Part shown: positions 27,536 through 35,949 of the stretch, piece by piece | Position numbering within the stretch: the stretch's first letter is position 1 | Layout: every line of letters begins with the position of its first letter | Origin: Streptomyces sp. NRRL F-5630 | GTDB taxonomy: Bacteria > Actinomycetota > Actinomycetes > Streptomycetales > Streptomycetaceae | Length of the DNA stretch: 64,000 nt | NCBI RefSeq assembly: GCF_000719475.1 | Contig: NZ_JOGO01000004.1 | Coordinates: 1 to 64,000 of the forward strand | Direction of reading: 5' to 3' | The notes under the pieces: generated by a model | What the model saw: only the letters and a program-made list of their open reading frames with translations | Told to the model about the DNA's origin: nothing | Databases searched by the model: none | Program-made: the position numbers and the translations under genes

Positions 27536-29248
27536 TCAGCCGAGCCACCACACCGTGGTGTCCGGGGTGAGCACCACGTTCCCCGCCGCGTCCGCGACCG
27601 GGAGCGCGTCCCCGCTGCTCAGCAGCGCCTCACCGGGGCTCGGGACGGTGACCGGGGCGCTCCCCGTGTGGGCGGTGATGACGACGGCCCGCCCGTCGGC
27701 CGTCTCGCGGCGCAGCGCCAGGACGCCCTCGGGCGCGTCGAGCCACGTCACCTCGGTGCCCGCGCCGAGCGCGGGCTGCGCCCGGCGCAGGGCGAGCGCC
27801 GCGCGGTAGAACTCCAGCGTGGAGCCCGCGACGCCGGTCTGCGCCTCGACGCTCAGGCCGCCCCACTCCTCGGGCTGCGGCAGCCAGCTCCCGCCGGGCC
27901 CGAATCCGTACGAACTCCCCTCGCGCGTCCAGGGAAGGGGCACCCTGCACCCGTCGCGGAAGCCGTCCTGGCCCGCCGCGCGGAAGTAGGAGGGGTCCTG
28001 GCGCACCTCGTCGGAGAGGTCCACGACGTCCGGGAGGCCCAGTTCCTCGCCCTGGTAGAGGTACGCGGAGCCGGGCAGCCCGAGCATGAGGAGGGTCGCG
28101 GCACGCGCGCGCCGCAGGCCGAGCGCGCGGTCGCCGGGGGTGCGGAGCTGGGTGCCGAGGCCGGGCGGGTTGCCGAAGCGGGTGGTGTGCCGCGTGACGT
28201 CGTGGTTGGAGAGCACCCAGGTGGCGGGGGCGCCGACCGGGCGCATCGCCGCGAGGGTGCGGTCGATGACCTCCCGCAGCGCGGGCGCCGACCAGTCGGT
28301 GCTGAGGTACTGGAAGTTGAACGCCTGGTGGAGTTCGTCGGGGCGCACGTAGTGGGCGGTGCGCTCGACGGTGGGGGTCCACGCCTCGGCGACGAAGATA
28401 CGGGCGCCGTCGTACTCGTCGAGGACGCGCCGCCAGGAGCGGTAGATCTCGTGGACGCCGTCCTGGTCGAAGTACGGCGTCGCCCCGTTGCCGAGGAGCT
28501 TGACCTGCCCCGCGCCGCCGACGTCGGGCAGTCCGGGCGCCTTGACGAGCCCGTGGGCCACGTCGACACGGAAGCCGTCGACGCCCATGTCGAGCCAGAA
28601 GCGCAGCACGGAGCGGAACTCGTCGTGGACCGCCGGGTGGTCCCAGTTGAAGTCGGGCTGCTCGGGCGCGAAGAGGTGCAGGTACCACTCGCCGTCGGCG
28701 GTACGGGTCCAGGCGGGTCCGCCGAAGACGGACTCCCAGTCGTTGGGCGGGAGTTCGCCGCTCTCGCCGCGCCCGGGACGGAAGTGGTAGCGCTCGCGCG
28801 ACGGCGAGCCGGGGCCCTCGGCGAGGGCGCGCTTGAACCACTCGTGCTGGTCGGAGGAGTGGTTGGGCACGAGGTCGACGATGACGCGCAGCCCGAGCGC
28901 GTGCGCCTCGCGCAGCAGCCCGTCCGCGTCGTGCAGATCGCCGAACATCGGGTCCACGGCCCGGTAGTCGGCGACGTCGTAACCGGCGTCGGCCTGCGGC
29001 GAGGCGTAGAAGGGGCTCAGCCACACGGCGTCGACGCCGAGGTCGCGCAGGTGCGGCAGACGGGCGCGGATACCGGCCAGGTCCCCCATGCCGTCACCGT
29101 TCGCGTCGGCGAAACTGCGCGGGTAGACCTGGTAGATGACCGCCTCGCGCCACCAGTCCGCGCCGGGCGCCGCGGAGGCGGGCCCGGCCTGGGCGCGGAG
29201 GACAGCGGGGGCGACGGCGGCGATGGAGTCGGCGTGGTGCTGGCTCAT
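27536..29248 (-). CDS. aglA: Alpha-glucosidase, glycoside hydrolase family 13
   Basis: A 570-aa cytoplasmic GH13 enzyme that should release glucose from the non-reducing end of maltose and maltodextrins. (Beta/alpha)8 barrel motifs are clear: DLVPNHSSD, nucleophile Asp229 in GFRVDVAHG, acid/base Glu288 in FVAEAW and transition-state Asp350 in VLSNHD. No signal peptide. AAGGA precedes the ATG. It is the last gene after malE-malF-malG, the order of the Streptomyces maltose operon, so imported sugar is cut inside the cell. Confidence 0.92.
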   Translation of the reverse strand: MSQHHADSIAAVAPAVLRAQAGPASAAPGADWWREAVIYQVYPRSFADANGDGMGDLAGIRARLPHLRDLGVDAVWLSPFYASPQADAGYDVADYRAVDPMFGDLHDADGLLREAHALGLRVIVDLVPNHSSDQHEWFKRALAEGPGSPSRERYHFRPGRGESGELPPNDWESVFGGPAWTRTADGEWYLHLFAPEQPDFNWDHPAVHDEFRSVLRFWLDMGVDGFRVDVAHGLVKAPGLPDVGGAGQVKLLGNGATPYFDQDGVHEIYRSWRRVLDEYDGARIFVAEAWTPTVERTAHYVRPDELHQAFNFQYLSTDWSAPALREVIDRTLAAMRPVGAPATWVLSNHDVTRHTTRFGNPPGLGTQLRTPGDRALGLRRARAATLLMLGLPGSAYLYQGEELGLPDVVDLSDEVRQDPSYFRAAGQDGFRDGCRVPLPWTREGSSYGFGPGGSWLPQPEEWGGLSVEAQTGVAGSTLEFYRAALALRRAQPALGAGTEVTWLDAPEGVLALRRETADGRAVVITAHTGSAPVTVPSPGEALLSSGDALPVADAAGNVVLTPDTTVWWLG

Positions 29249-29342
29249 GGGGTCCTTGCTGGTGACGTGTGCGTACGGGTGGTGCGTCGTGCGGCACGGG
29301 AGCGGGGCCGGCCCGGCGCCCGCACGGCCTCGGGCGTGCGGC

Positions 29343-30260
29343 TCAGCCCTTCGCCGCGCCTGCCGTGAGCCCGGTGACGAGGTGGCGCTGCACGAGGTAG
29401 AAGAAGATCGTGACCGGCACCGCGATGAGCACGGCGGTCGCGGCCATGAGGTTCCACTGGGCATCGTGTTCGCTGACGAAGGTCTGCAAACCGACGGCGA
29501 AGGTGTACTTCTCGTCGTCGAGGAGGAAAGTCGAGGCGAAGGCCACCTCGGCCCACGCGGTGATGAAGGTGTAGAAGGCGGCGACGGCGAGACCGGGCCT
29601 GGCGAGCGGCAGAATGAGCCGCCAGAAGGTGCCGAAGGGACTGAGCCCGTCGATGCGCCCGGCCTCGTCGATCTCGAAGGGGATCGTGTCGAAGTAGCCC
29701 TTGAGCAGCCAGGCGCTGTACGGGATGGCGGTCGTGCAGTTGAGCAGGATCACGCCGAAGTAGCTGTCGATGAGGCCGAGTTCGGAGAAGATCTCGTACA
29801 TCGGCACGATGAGCACGGCGATCGGGAACGCCTGCGTGAGCAACAGCACCCACATGAGGGAGCGTTGGCCGGGGAAGCGCATGCGCGAGACCGCGTAGCC
29901 GGTGGTCGCGGCGAAGGCGACGCCGAGCAGAGTGGTGCCGAGCGAGACGATCAGGGTGGACTGGAGCCAGTCCCAGAACTTGGTGTGTTCGAGGACGTAC
30001 GCGTAGTTCTCGAAGGTGAGGCGGCCGAGGATGCGGCCCGGATGGAGGTAGTCGTCCTTGCCGGGCCCGAGCGAGAGGAAGCCGAGCCAGACGACGGGCA
30101 CGAGCGCGACGAGGCTCGCGAGGACGAGGACGGCGTGGGTGAGGACAGTGGCGAGCGGGCCCCGCTCGTCCCGGCGGCGGACGCGCGCGGGGCGGGCCGC
30201 GGTGCGCGCGGGGGCCGCCGCGACGGGCGCGGCGGGCAGCGTGGTGGACTCGGTGCTCAT
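29343..30260 (-). CDS. malG: Maltose/maltodextrin ABC transporter permease
   Basis: A 305-aa inner-membrane permease with six helices. The EAA loop, EAGRIDGLSPFGTFWRLILP (about 205-225), docks the ATPase. It ends GLTAGAAKG like other MalG-type CUT1 permeases. AGGAG precedes the ATG; the malF stop is 22 bases upstream. No ATP-binding gene is present in the operon, as expected in Streptomyces, where MsiK serves many sugar importers. Confidence 0.9.
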   Translation of the reverse strand: MSTESTTLPAAPVAAAPARTAARPARVRRRDERGPLATVLTHAVLVLASLVALVPVVWLGFLSLGPGKDDYLHPGRILGRLTFENYAYVLEHTKFWDWLQSTLIVSLGTTLLGVAFAATTGYAVSRMRFPGQRSLMWVLLLTQAFPIAVLIVPMYEIFSELGLIDSYFGVILLNCTTAIPYSAWLLKGYFDTIPFEIDEAGRIDGLSPFGTFWRLILPLARPGLAVAAFYTFITAWAEVAFASTFLLDDEKYTFAVGLQTFVSEHDAQWNLMAATAVLIAVPVTIFFYLVQRHLVTGLTAGAAKG

Positions 30261-30282
30261 GGCGTGGCTCCTGGCGGCGGGA

Positions 30283-31293
30283 TCAGAGGGTGGACTGCTC
30301 GCTGCGCTTCAGCCACCCGCGGTAGAAGGTGGTGAAGACGACGAGGATCGACAGGAGCAGGACGCCGTAGGTGGCCGACTGGGCGAAGTCGCGCGGCTGC
30401 TGGCCGAAGCCGAGGCGGTAGGCCCAGGTCACGAGGATCTGCGCGTCGGGGGCGCTGGTGCCGCCGAAGAGCAGGAAGATGATGGCGAACTGGTTGAACG
30501 TCCAGATCACGCCGAGCAGGACGACGGTGGCGCTCACCGGGCGCAGGCCCGGCAGGGTGACGTGCCGGAAGCGCTGCCAGGCGCTCGCGCCGTCCATCTC
30601 GGCGGCCTCGTAGAGGTTCGCGTCGATGGACTGGAGCCCGCCGAGCAGCGAGACCATCATGAACGGCACGCCGCACCAGGTGTTGACGAGGATCGCGGCC
30701 ACACGCTGCCAGGAGGTGTCCTCCAGCCAGGCCGGCTGCGGCAGGCTCAGGTGGCCGAGGACGGTGTTCACGAGGCCGCCGTCGGCGAGCATGATCCGCC
30801 ACGAGAACACGGTGACGAAGGCGGGCACCGCCCACGGCAGGATGAGCAGCATCCGGTAGACGACCCGGCCGCGGAACTTCTGGTTGAGCAGCAGCGCGAG
30901 GCCGAGCCCGATGCAGTAGTGCAGCGCGACACAGGCGACGGTCCAGCCGACCGTCCACAGGAAGTGCGACCAGAAGCGCTCGTAGGCGGTGGGCCCCCAC
31001 AGGATGTCGGCGTAGTTGTGCAGGCCGATGAACTCGTAGGTCGCGTCGATGTGGTTGACGCCGATGGTGCGCGCCGAGTTGAGGCTGGTGGCGTCGGTGA
31101 GGGTGAGGTAGAAGCCGCGGGCCAGGGGATACGCGACGAGGACGCCGAGCACGATGACGACCGGGGCGATCATCGCGTACGCGTACCAGTGCTTCTGGCT
31201 GCCGCGGCGCAGCCGGGCGAGCGGGCCTGCCTTGCGGCCCGGGGCCCGCTGCTGCCGCGGGGGCGCGGTCTCGGTGTCGACGGCGACGGTCAT
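30283..31293 (-). CDS. malF: Maltose/maltodextrin ABC transporter permease
   Basis: A 336-aa permease with six predicted helices and a basic N-terminus (RAPGRKAGPLARLRRGSQKHWYAY). The EAA loop is EAAEMDGASAWQRFRHVTLP (about 230-250). Pairs with malG to form the channel of a CUT1 importer. GGAAGG lies before the ATG at 31293; 95 bases separate it from malE, enough for partial termination that would give more binding protein than permease. Confidence 0.9.
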   Translation of the reverse strand: MTVAVDTETAPPRQQRAPGRKAGPLARLRRGSQKHWYAYAMIAPVVIVLGVLVAYPLARGFYLTLTDATSLNSARTIGVNHIDATYEFIGLHNYADILWGPTAYERFWSHFLWTVGWTVACVALHYCIGLGLALLLNQKFRGRVVYRMLLILPWAVPAFVTVFSWRIMLADGGLVNTVLGHLSLPQPAWLEDTSWQRVAAILVNTWCGVPFMMVSLLGGLQSIDANLYEAAEMDGASAWQRFRHVTLPGLRPVSATVVLLGVIWTFNQFAIIFLLFGGTSAPDAQILVTWAYRLGFGQQPRDFAQSATYGVLLLSILVVFTTFYRGWLKRSEQSTL

Positions 31294-31388
31294 GGCGGCC
31301 CTTCCAGGGGCGGGGGTGGTGTACGAGGGGAGGCGGCGGTACGGGGGCGGGGCGGCCCGTCAGGTGGCCGGCCCCGCTCCCGCGCCGG

Positions 31389-32666
31389 TCAGCGCTTGTA
31401 GTCGGGGAGGAGCTTCTGCATCGCGTCCCCGGCCTTGCGGATGCCGTCGCTCAGCGACTCCTTCCCGCTCGCGACGCGCGGCAGTTCGGTGTCCATCGGG
31501 CCCCACAGGGAGCTGTACTCCGGCAGCGCGGGGCGCGGCCGGGCGGCGTCCAGGACCTGCTGGAAGCCCGCGACGCCCGGGTCGGCCTTGACCGCCGCGG
31601 TGTAGGCGTCCTGGCGGGTCGGCAGGGTGCCGTTCTTGAGCGCGATCCGCTCCTGCGTCTTCGCCGAGGTCATGAACTCGACGAAGGTGAAGGCGGCCTC
31701 CTGGTGGGCCTTGTCGGCGCCCGCGTAGACGGACAGGTTGTGGCCGCCGGTCGGGGCGCCGGGCTTGCCCGCGGATCCCGCCGGGACGACGGCGACGCCG
31801 AGGTTCTTCCTGTCCTTGAAGGCGCTGCCCTTGTAGTAGTTGGTCAGCTCCCAGGGGCCCTGGAGGGTGGCCGCGACCTTGCCGCCCGCGAAGGCGTCCT
31901 GGATGTGGGCGTAGCTGTCGGCGGTGATGTCGGCCTTGTGCAGGCCCTTGCCGGAGAAGAGGCTCTGCCACTCCTTGAGTCCCTTGACGGCGGCGGGGCT
32001 CTCGATCGTGAGCTTCTTCGCCTTCGCGTCGACCGTGTCGGTGCCCTCGCCGAGGAGGTGGGGCTGCGCGTAGTACCCGGCCGTCGAGCCCCAGTAACCG
32101 TCCACGCCGGTCTTGGACTTGATCGTCGCGGCGTCCTTCTTGAGCTGCTCCCAGGTGGTGGGCGCTTCCTTGATGCCGGCCTCGGCGAAGAGCTTCTTGT
32201 TGTAGACGAGTGCGAGCGTGTCGGTGACGAGCGGCACGCCGTAGGTCTTGCCCTCGTACTGGGCCTGCTGGAGCAGGTTGGGCTGGAAGGAGTCCTTCTC
32301 GGCGAGCGCGTCCGTGCCGTCGAGCGGCGCGAGGTAGCCCTTCTTCGCGAAGGCGGGCGTCCAGCCGACCTCGGCGCGCAGGATGTCGGGCGCGCCCTTG
32401 GCCCCGGCGGCGGTGTCGAACTTGTTCTGCGCCTGGTCGAAGGGCACGTTGACGTACTTGACCTTGATGCCCTTGTGCGACTTCTCGAACTGCTCGACCA
32501 GGGCCTTGTAGGTCGGGGCCTCGTTGGTGGCGTTGGAGGTGTCCCACCAGGTGAGGGTGACCGGTCCGCCGCCCGAGGCGCCGTCGTCGCCGTCGTCCCC
32601 GCCGCAGGCCGTCGCCGCGAGGGCGAGCGAGGCGAGCAGTGCGGTGGCCGCTATGCCACGCCGCAT
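31389..32666 (-). CDS. malE: Maltose/maltodextrin-binding lipoprotein
   Basis: A 425-aa extracellular solute-binding protein of family 1. The signal peptide ends LALAATAC (Cys about 21), so the protein is lipid-anchored outside the membrane. The mature part starts VTLTWWDTSNATNEAPTYK and contains YGVPLVTDTLALVYNKKLF, typical of CUT1 maltodextrin receptors. AAGGAG lies seven bases before the ATG. It is first in malEFG-aglA and faces malR across a 341-base gap with two dyads. Confidence 0.92.
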   Translation of the reverse strand: MRRGIAATALLASLALAATACGGDDGDDGASGGGPVTLTWWDTSNATNEAPTYKALVEQFEKSHKGIKVKYVNVPFDQAQNKFDTAAGAKGAPDILRAEVGWTPAFAKKGYLAPLDGTDALAEKDSFQPNLLQQAQYEGKTYGVPLVTDTLALVYNKKLFAEAGIKEAPTTWEQLKKDAATIKSKTGVDGYWGSTAGYYAQPHLLGEGTDTVDAKAKKLTIESPAAVKGLKEWQSLFSGKGLHKADITADSYAHIQDAFAGGKVAATLQGPWELTNYYKGSAFKDRKNLGVAVVPAGSAGKPGAPTGGHNLSVYAGADKAHQEAAFTFVEFMTSAKTQERIALKNGTLPTRQDAYTAAVKADPGVAGFQQVLDAARPRPALPEYSSLWGPMDTELPRVASGKESLSDGIRKAGDAMQKLLPDYKR

Positions 32667-32779
32667 GAGTACTCCTTGAGGTGTGTGAGCCCGTTCACGG
32701 CGGAAGGCCGCCGCCGACCGCACCATCGCGATGGCCGGGCGAACGTGAAAGTAACAGCGCCGCAGCCGTTCCGAAAGAC

Positions 32780-32800
32780 CTTGCAGCAAGAATCTGCAAG
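32780..32800. promoter_or_regulatory. MalR operator candidate, CTTGCAG-N7-CTGCAAG
   Basis: Perfect 7-bp arms with a 7-base spacer lie 114 bases upstream of malE in the malE-malR gap. LacI-family proteins bind such dyads. The TTGCAAG-type half-site is shared with the second dyad at 32882. Confidence 0.7.
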
Positions 32801-32881
32801 AAACCTTCTCCGCACCCGGAACGTCAGTCCACCGCCTGCACCTGCGGCGCACTCCTTCCGTGCGGACCCGGGGAGTTCTTG

Positions 32882-32900
32882 CTTGCAAGGCTTGTGCAAG
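32882..32900. promoter_or_regulatory. MalR operator candidate, CTTGCA-N7-TGCAAG
   Basis: Six-base arms matching the outer bases of the first dyad, with a 7-base spacer; the left half is itself the palindrome CTTGCAAG, and a further CTTGC copy lies just upstream. It lies 107 bases before the malR start. Confidence 0.65.
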
Positions 32901-33007
32901 AATCCTCAGGCCCTTGTCAGTCCGCGTCCGAACGGGAATCATCGGAGGGGCCGTCAGGGACCCGTGACCTGGTCAGCGCCGGACACCGACCCAGTCGAGG
33001 GGACCCC

Positions 33008-34096
33008 ATGACACAGCAGTACGGGCGCAGGCCCGCGGCACCCCGTCGTGCGGGGACGCGCCCGGAGCCCCAGGGCACGGCCCGCCTCGCCGATCTCGCC
33101 GCGCAGGCGGGGGTGAGCGAGGCGACGGTGAGCCGGGTGCTCAACGGCAAACCGGGCGTGGCCGACGCGACCCGGCAATCGGTGCTCGCCGCGCTCGATG
33201 TGCTCGGCTACGAGCGCCCGGTGCGCCTGCGCAGGCGCAGCGAGGGGCTGGTCGGGCTCATCACGCCCGAGCTGGAGAACCCGATCTTCCCGGCCCTCGC
33301 GCAGGTCATCGGGCAGGCCCTGACCCGTCAGGGCTACACCCCGGTCCTCGCGACGCAGACGCCCGGCGGGTCCACCGAGGACGAGCTGACCGAGATGCTC
33401 GTGGACCGGGGTGTCGCCGGGATCATCTTCGTCTCGGGGCTGCACGCCGACACCACGGCGGACACGGGACGCTACGAGCGACTGCACGCGCAGGACGTCC
33501 CGTTCGTCCTGGTCGACGGCTACTCCCCCAAGGTCCGCGCCGTCTTCGTCTCACCGGACGACCGGGCGGCGATGGGCCTCGCGGTCACCCACCTGCGGGC
33601 GCTCGGCCACCGCGAGATCGGGCTCGTGCTCGGCCCGGAGCGCTTCGTTCCCGTGCAGCGCAAGGTCGAGGGGTTCATGACGGCGCTGCGCGAGGAGTGG
33701 GGACTGGACCCCGCCGAGGTGCGGAGCCGGTACGTGGAGCACTCGCTGTTCACGCTCGAAGGCGGACAGGCCGCCGCGACGGCACTCCTGGAACGAGGCT
33801 GCACGGCGCTCGTGTGCGCGAGCGACATGATGGCGCTCGGCGCGATTCGCGCGGCCCGCGCCCGCGGCCTCGCGGTCCCGGAGGAGGTCTCCGTCGTCGG
33901 CTTCGACGACTCCCCGTTGATCGCTTTCACGGACCCGCCCCTGACCACCGTCCGCAAACCCGTCCCGGCGATGGGCCAGGCGGCGGTCCGCGCCCTCCTG
34001 GAGGAGATCGGCGGCACCCCGGCCCCGCCGAGCGAGTTCGTCTTCATGCCGGAACTGGTGGTCCGGGGCTCGACGGCTTCGGCGCCGAGCAGATAA
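33008..34096 (+). CDS. malR: LacI family repressor of the maltose operon
   Basis: A 362-aa LacI/GalR regulator. A 23-residue basic tail precedes the HTH (ARLADLAAQAGVSEATVSRVLNGKPGVADATR, about 24-57) and hinge (LDVLGYERPVRLR), then a periplasmic-binding-like effector domain (about 80-355) ending PPSEFVFMPELVVRGST. It should repress malEFG-aglA until maltose or maltodextrin binds. GAGGGG lies before the ATG. It is divergent from malE with two candidate operators between. Confidence 0.92.
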   Translation: MTQQYGRRPAAPRRAGTRPEPQGTARLADLAAQAGVSEATVSRVLNGKPGVADATRQSVLAALDVLGYERPVRLRRRSEGLVGLITPELENPIFPALAQVIGQALTRQGYTPVLATQTPGGSTEDELTEMLVDRGVAGIIFVSGLHADTTADTGRYERLHAQDVPFVLVDGYSPKVRAVFVSPDDRAAMGLAVTHLRALGHREIGLVLGPERFVPVQRKVEGFMTALREEWGLDPAEVRSRYVEHSLFTLEGGQAAATALLERGCTALVCASDMMALGAIRAARARGLAVPEEVSVVGFDDSPLIAFTDPPLTTVRKPVPAMGQAAVRALLEEIGGTPAPPSEFVFMPELVVRGSTASAPSR

Positions 34097-34405
34097 CCGC
34101 CCGAGCGCGCCCCGTGTTCGCCGGCGCGCACGGCTGTCTCGGTCGTCCAACGTCACCACCTCGTCCCAGAGCACATCCGTGAGGGTGACGGTCATGACGT
34201 GGAGGGCTGTCTTCGCGGTGGTGTTCGTGGTGCTGCCGGCCTCTCACGCCCGGGGCCCTTCCCGGCAGCGGGACAGACAGGCTCTGCGGCAAGTCCGTCT
34301 TGTGGGCGGACCGGTTGTCAGCGGCTTACGGCAGGATGCGGGGCATGTGGCGGCCCGTCCGACGAAGGGCTTTCGAGGCCGTCGGCTATCAAGGGGAGGG
34401 ATGCT
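34097..34405. other. Intergenic region at the left edge of the accessory segment
   Basis: About 310 bases between malR and the unknown 442-aa gene. Base composition is more mixed than before. On the minus strand a frame beginning MTVTLTDVLWDEVVTLDDRDS at 34195 reads into the malR 3' end; it may be the start of a broken gene but nothing confirms it. No other feature was recognised. Confidence 0.4.
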
Positions 34406-35734
34406 GTGCGCAGGCCGGTCGAAGGCGAGGTGCACGTTCACTACGGTCAGATCTACGTGGAGAGCGATCCACACAAGGTCCCGGACCTCCTCGGGGCGTT
34501 CGCAGGCCAGAGCTCGGGGCTGTGCGGGGCGGCGGTCCCAGGTGCGCTCTGGCTGAACACCGGGCTGCACACGGGCAACGTCGGCTTCACCGTGGAGGTC
34601 CACGACCAGGATCCTCCGCTGGACCCGGTCTGGGAGGACGTGGTGGAGGTGCCCTTCCGCCCGGTGTCGGAACGCACCAGTTTGGTGCAGTGGGCGGGCG
34701 AGGCCGCGTGGGACCTGGATCTCGACCAGACCGACTACCGCGTGCGGTACTGCGCTCAGCGGATGGACGAGGGACGGCAGCTCGACACCAGAGGGTCCGA
34801 GGAGCCACAGGCGGACAGCTACCTTCTGCAGTTCTGGCCCGCGCCGCCTCGTGCGGACCGCGTGGTCCGCCAGACCTCGCAGCACGCCGCCTCCCGGCAC
34901 CGCTACACGCGCGCACTTCCACCACCTCCCACACCGGAGCAGCGCGCCGAGGCCGAACGCCTGGCCCGCCAGGCGGACGAGCGGGTCGCCGAGGAGCGGC
35001 GACTGCACCATGAGCGATGGCAGTGGAGCGGTCGGCTGCCGAGCGAGGGGCTGCGCGGCGTCGGCGGCCATGTCCGCGGTCTGCTCTGCTTCGACAGCGA
35101 CCTGGTGCACGCCCTCGACGCCGCGGATCCGGAGGTCCAGCGTGCGACAGCGGTCCATGCCGCCTGGCGGGCCTGCGCGGAAGCGGACCTCTGGGACGTT
35201 CCGTGGGTCGCCCAGGCGCTCACCGCGTTGAGTCGGGGACGTCCGCTGCCGCCGCCGTTCGACGACCCGGCCCGGCTGCGGGAGCTTCTGCGGTCCGATC
35301 CACAGGTCCCGAGGCGGTCGGTGTTCGAGGCGCTACCTCCCGGGCTACCGCCATATCGCTCACCCACGCCCCCGGTGGCGGCCGAGTGCACGCGAGTCCC
35401 GGCCGCGGAGCCGGAGAACGAGGCGAGGCGGCCGGGCCTCGGCCGGCGACTGAGAGCGCGCATACCGACCGGGCCCGCCAGTCATGGCCCCACACCGACA
35501 GCAGACGTGGGGCAAGGTGCTGCCGCGGTGGTGCACGCCTCCGGCCCTCCGCGCGTACCCGAGCAAATCCCGCAGCGGCACTTCGCCCTTCCTGCCGTAT
35601 TGGCCGCTGCCGAGCCCGACCCGCTGAGGGCGGCACTGGACGCGGTGTGGCACGCGGTGCATACGTATGGCGAGCGCTACCCAGAGTTGCTGGAGGACAT
35701 CCGGTCGGCGTGCGCCGAGCAGCTGGGAAAGTAG
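34406..35734 (+). CDS. Streptomyces hypothetical protein, two-part
   Basis: A 442-aa soluble protein that I cannot assign. The N-terminal part (about 1-165) is compact: VHVHYGQIYVESDP, SSGLCGAAVPGALWLNTGLHTGNVGF, WDLDLDQTDYRVRYCAQRMDEG and SYLLQFWPAPPRADRVVRQTS; similar segments recur in streptomycete hypothetical proteins. A charged helix (about 175-210, EQRAEAERLARQADERVAEERRL) leads to a helical C-terminal part with a Pro-rich spacer near 335-395. GTG at 34406 is chosen because GGGGAGGG lies six bases before it. The stop codon lies one base before a transposase fragment, so its 3' end may have been altered. Confidence 0.6.
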   Translation: MRRPVEGEVHVHYGQIYVESDPHKVPDLLGAFAGQSSGLCGAAVPGALWLNTGLHTGNVGFTVEVHDQDPPLDPVWEDVVEVPFRPVSERTSLVQWAGEAAWDLDLDQTDYRVRYCAQRMDEGRQLDTRGSEEPQADSYLLQFWPAPPRADRVVRQTSQHAASRHRYTRALPPPPTPEQRAEAERLARQADERVAEERRLHHERWQWSGRLPSEGLRGVGGHVRGLLCFDSDLVHALDAADPEVQRATAVHAAWRACAEADLWDVPWVAQALTALSRGRPLPPPFDDPARLRELLRSDPQVPRRSVFEALPPGLPPYRSPTPPVAAECTRVPAAEPENEARRPGLGRRLRARIPTGPASHGPTPTADVGQGAAAVVHASGPPRVPEQIPQRHFALPAVLAAAEPDPLRAALDAVWHAVHTYGERYPELLEDIRSACAEQLGK

Positions 35735-35735
35735 G

Positions 35736-35879
35736 CCGGTCCTGCTGATCAACTGGCCGGGCAAGCGCATTCCGTACGAGCTGTGTGCGCTGGTGGCGCT
35801 GCGGGACGCGGTGCGGCGCCGGGAGATAGGGGTGGTGGGGACGAACCGGTGGCTCCGCCCAGCAGGCCGACGCTTCCCA
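35736..35879 (+). pseudogene. Tn3-family transposase fragment
   Basis: In frame, the sequence reads NWPGKRIPYELCALVALRDA followed by VRRREIGVVGTNRW. This is the conserved IPYELC-LVALRDA-RRREI--VG--RWR block of Tn3/Tn4652-type transposases. Only about 45 residues remain, without start, catalytic residues or terminal repeats. It is a remnant of a past insertion or recombination. Confidence 0.65.
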
Positions 35880-35949
35880 TCACGGACAGTCGAAACGCCA
35901 GTCAGTTCTTGAGTCAAACCCTCGGGCGGAGCCACAGCAATCATCACTG

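Noticed and set aside
33551..34195. Minus-strand open frame opposite the malR 3' half
   Set aside because: Mostly antisense to malR with Arg-rich composition; only its first 20 or so residues lie outside and look protein-like, which is not enough.
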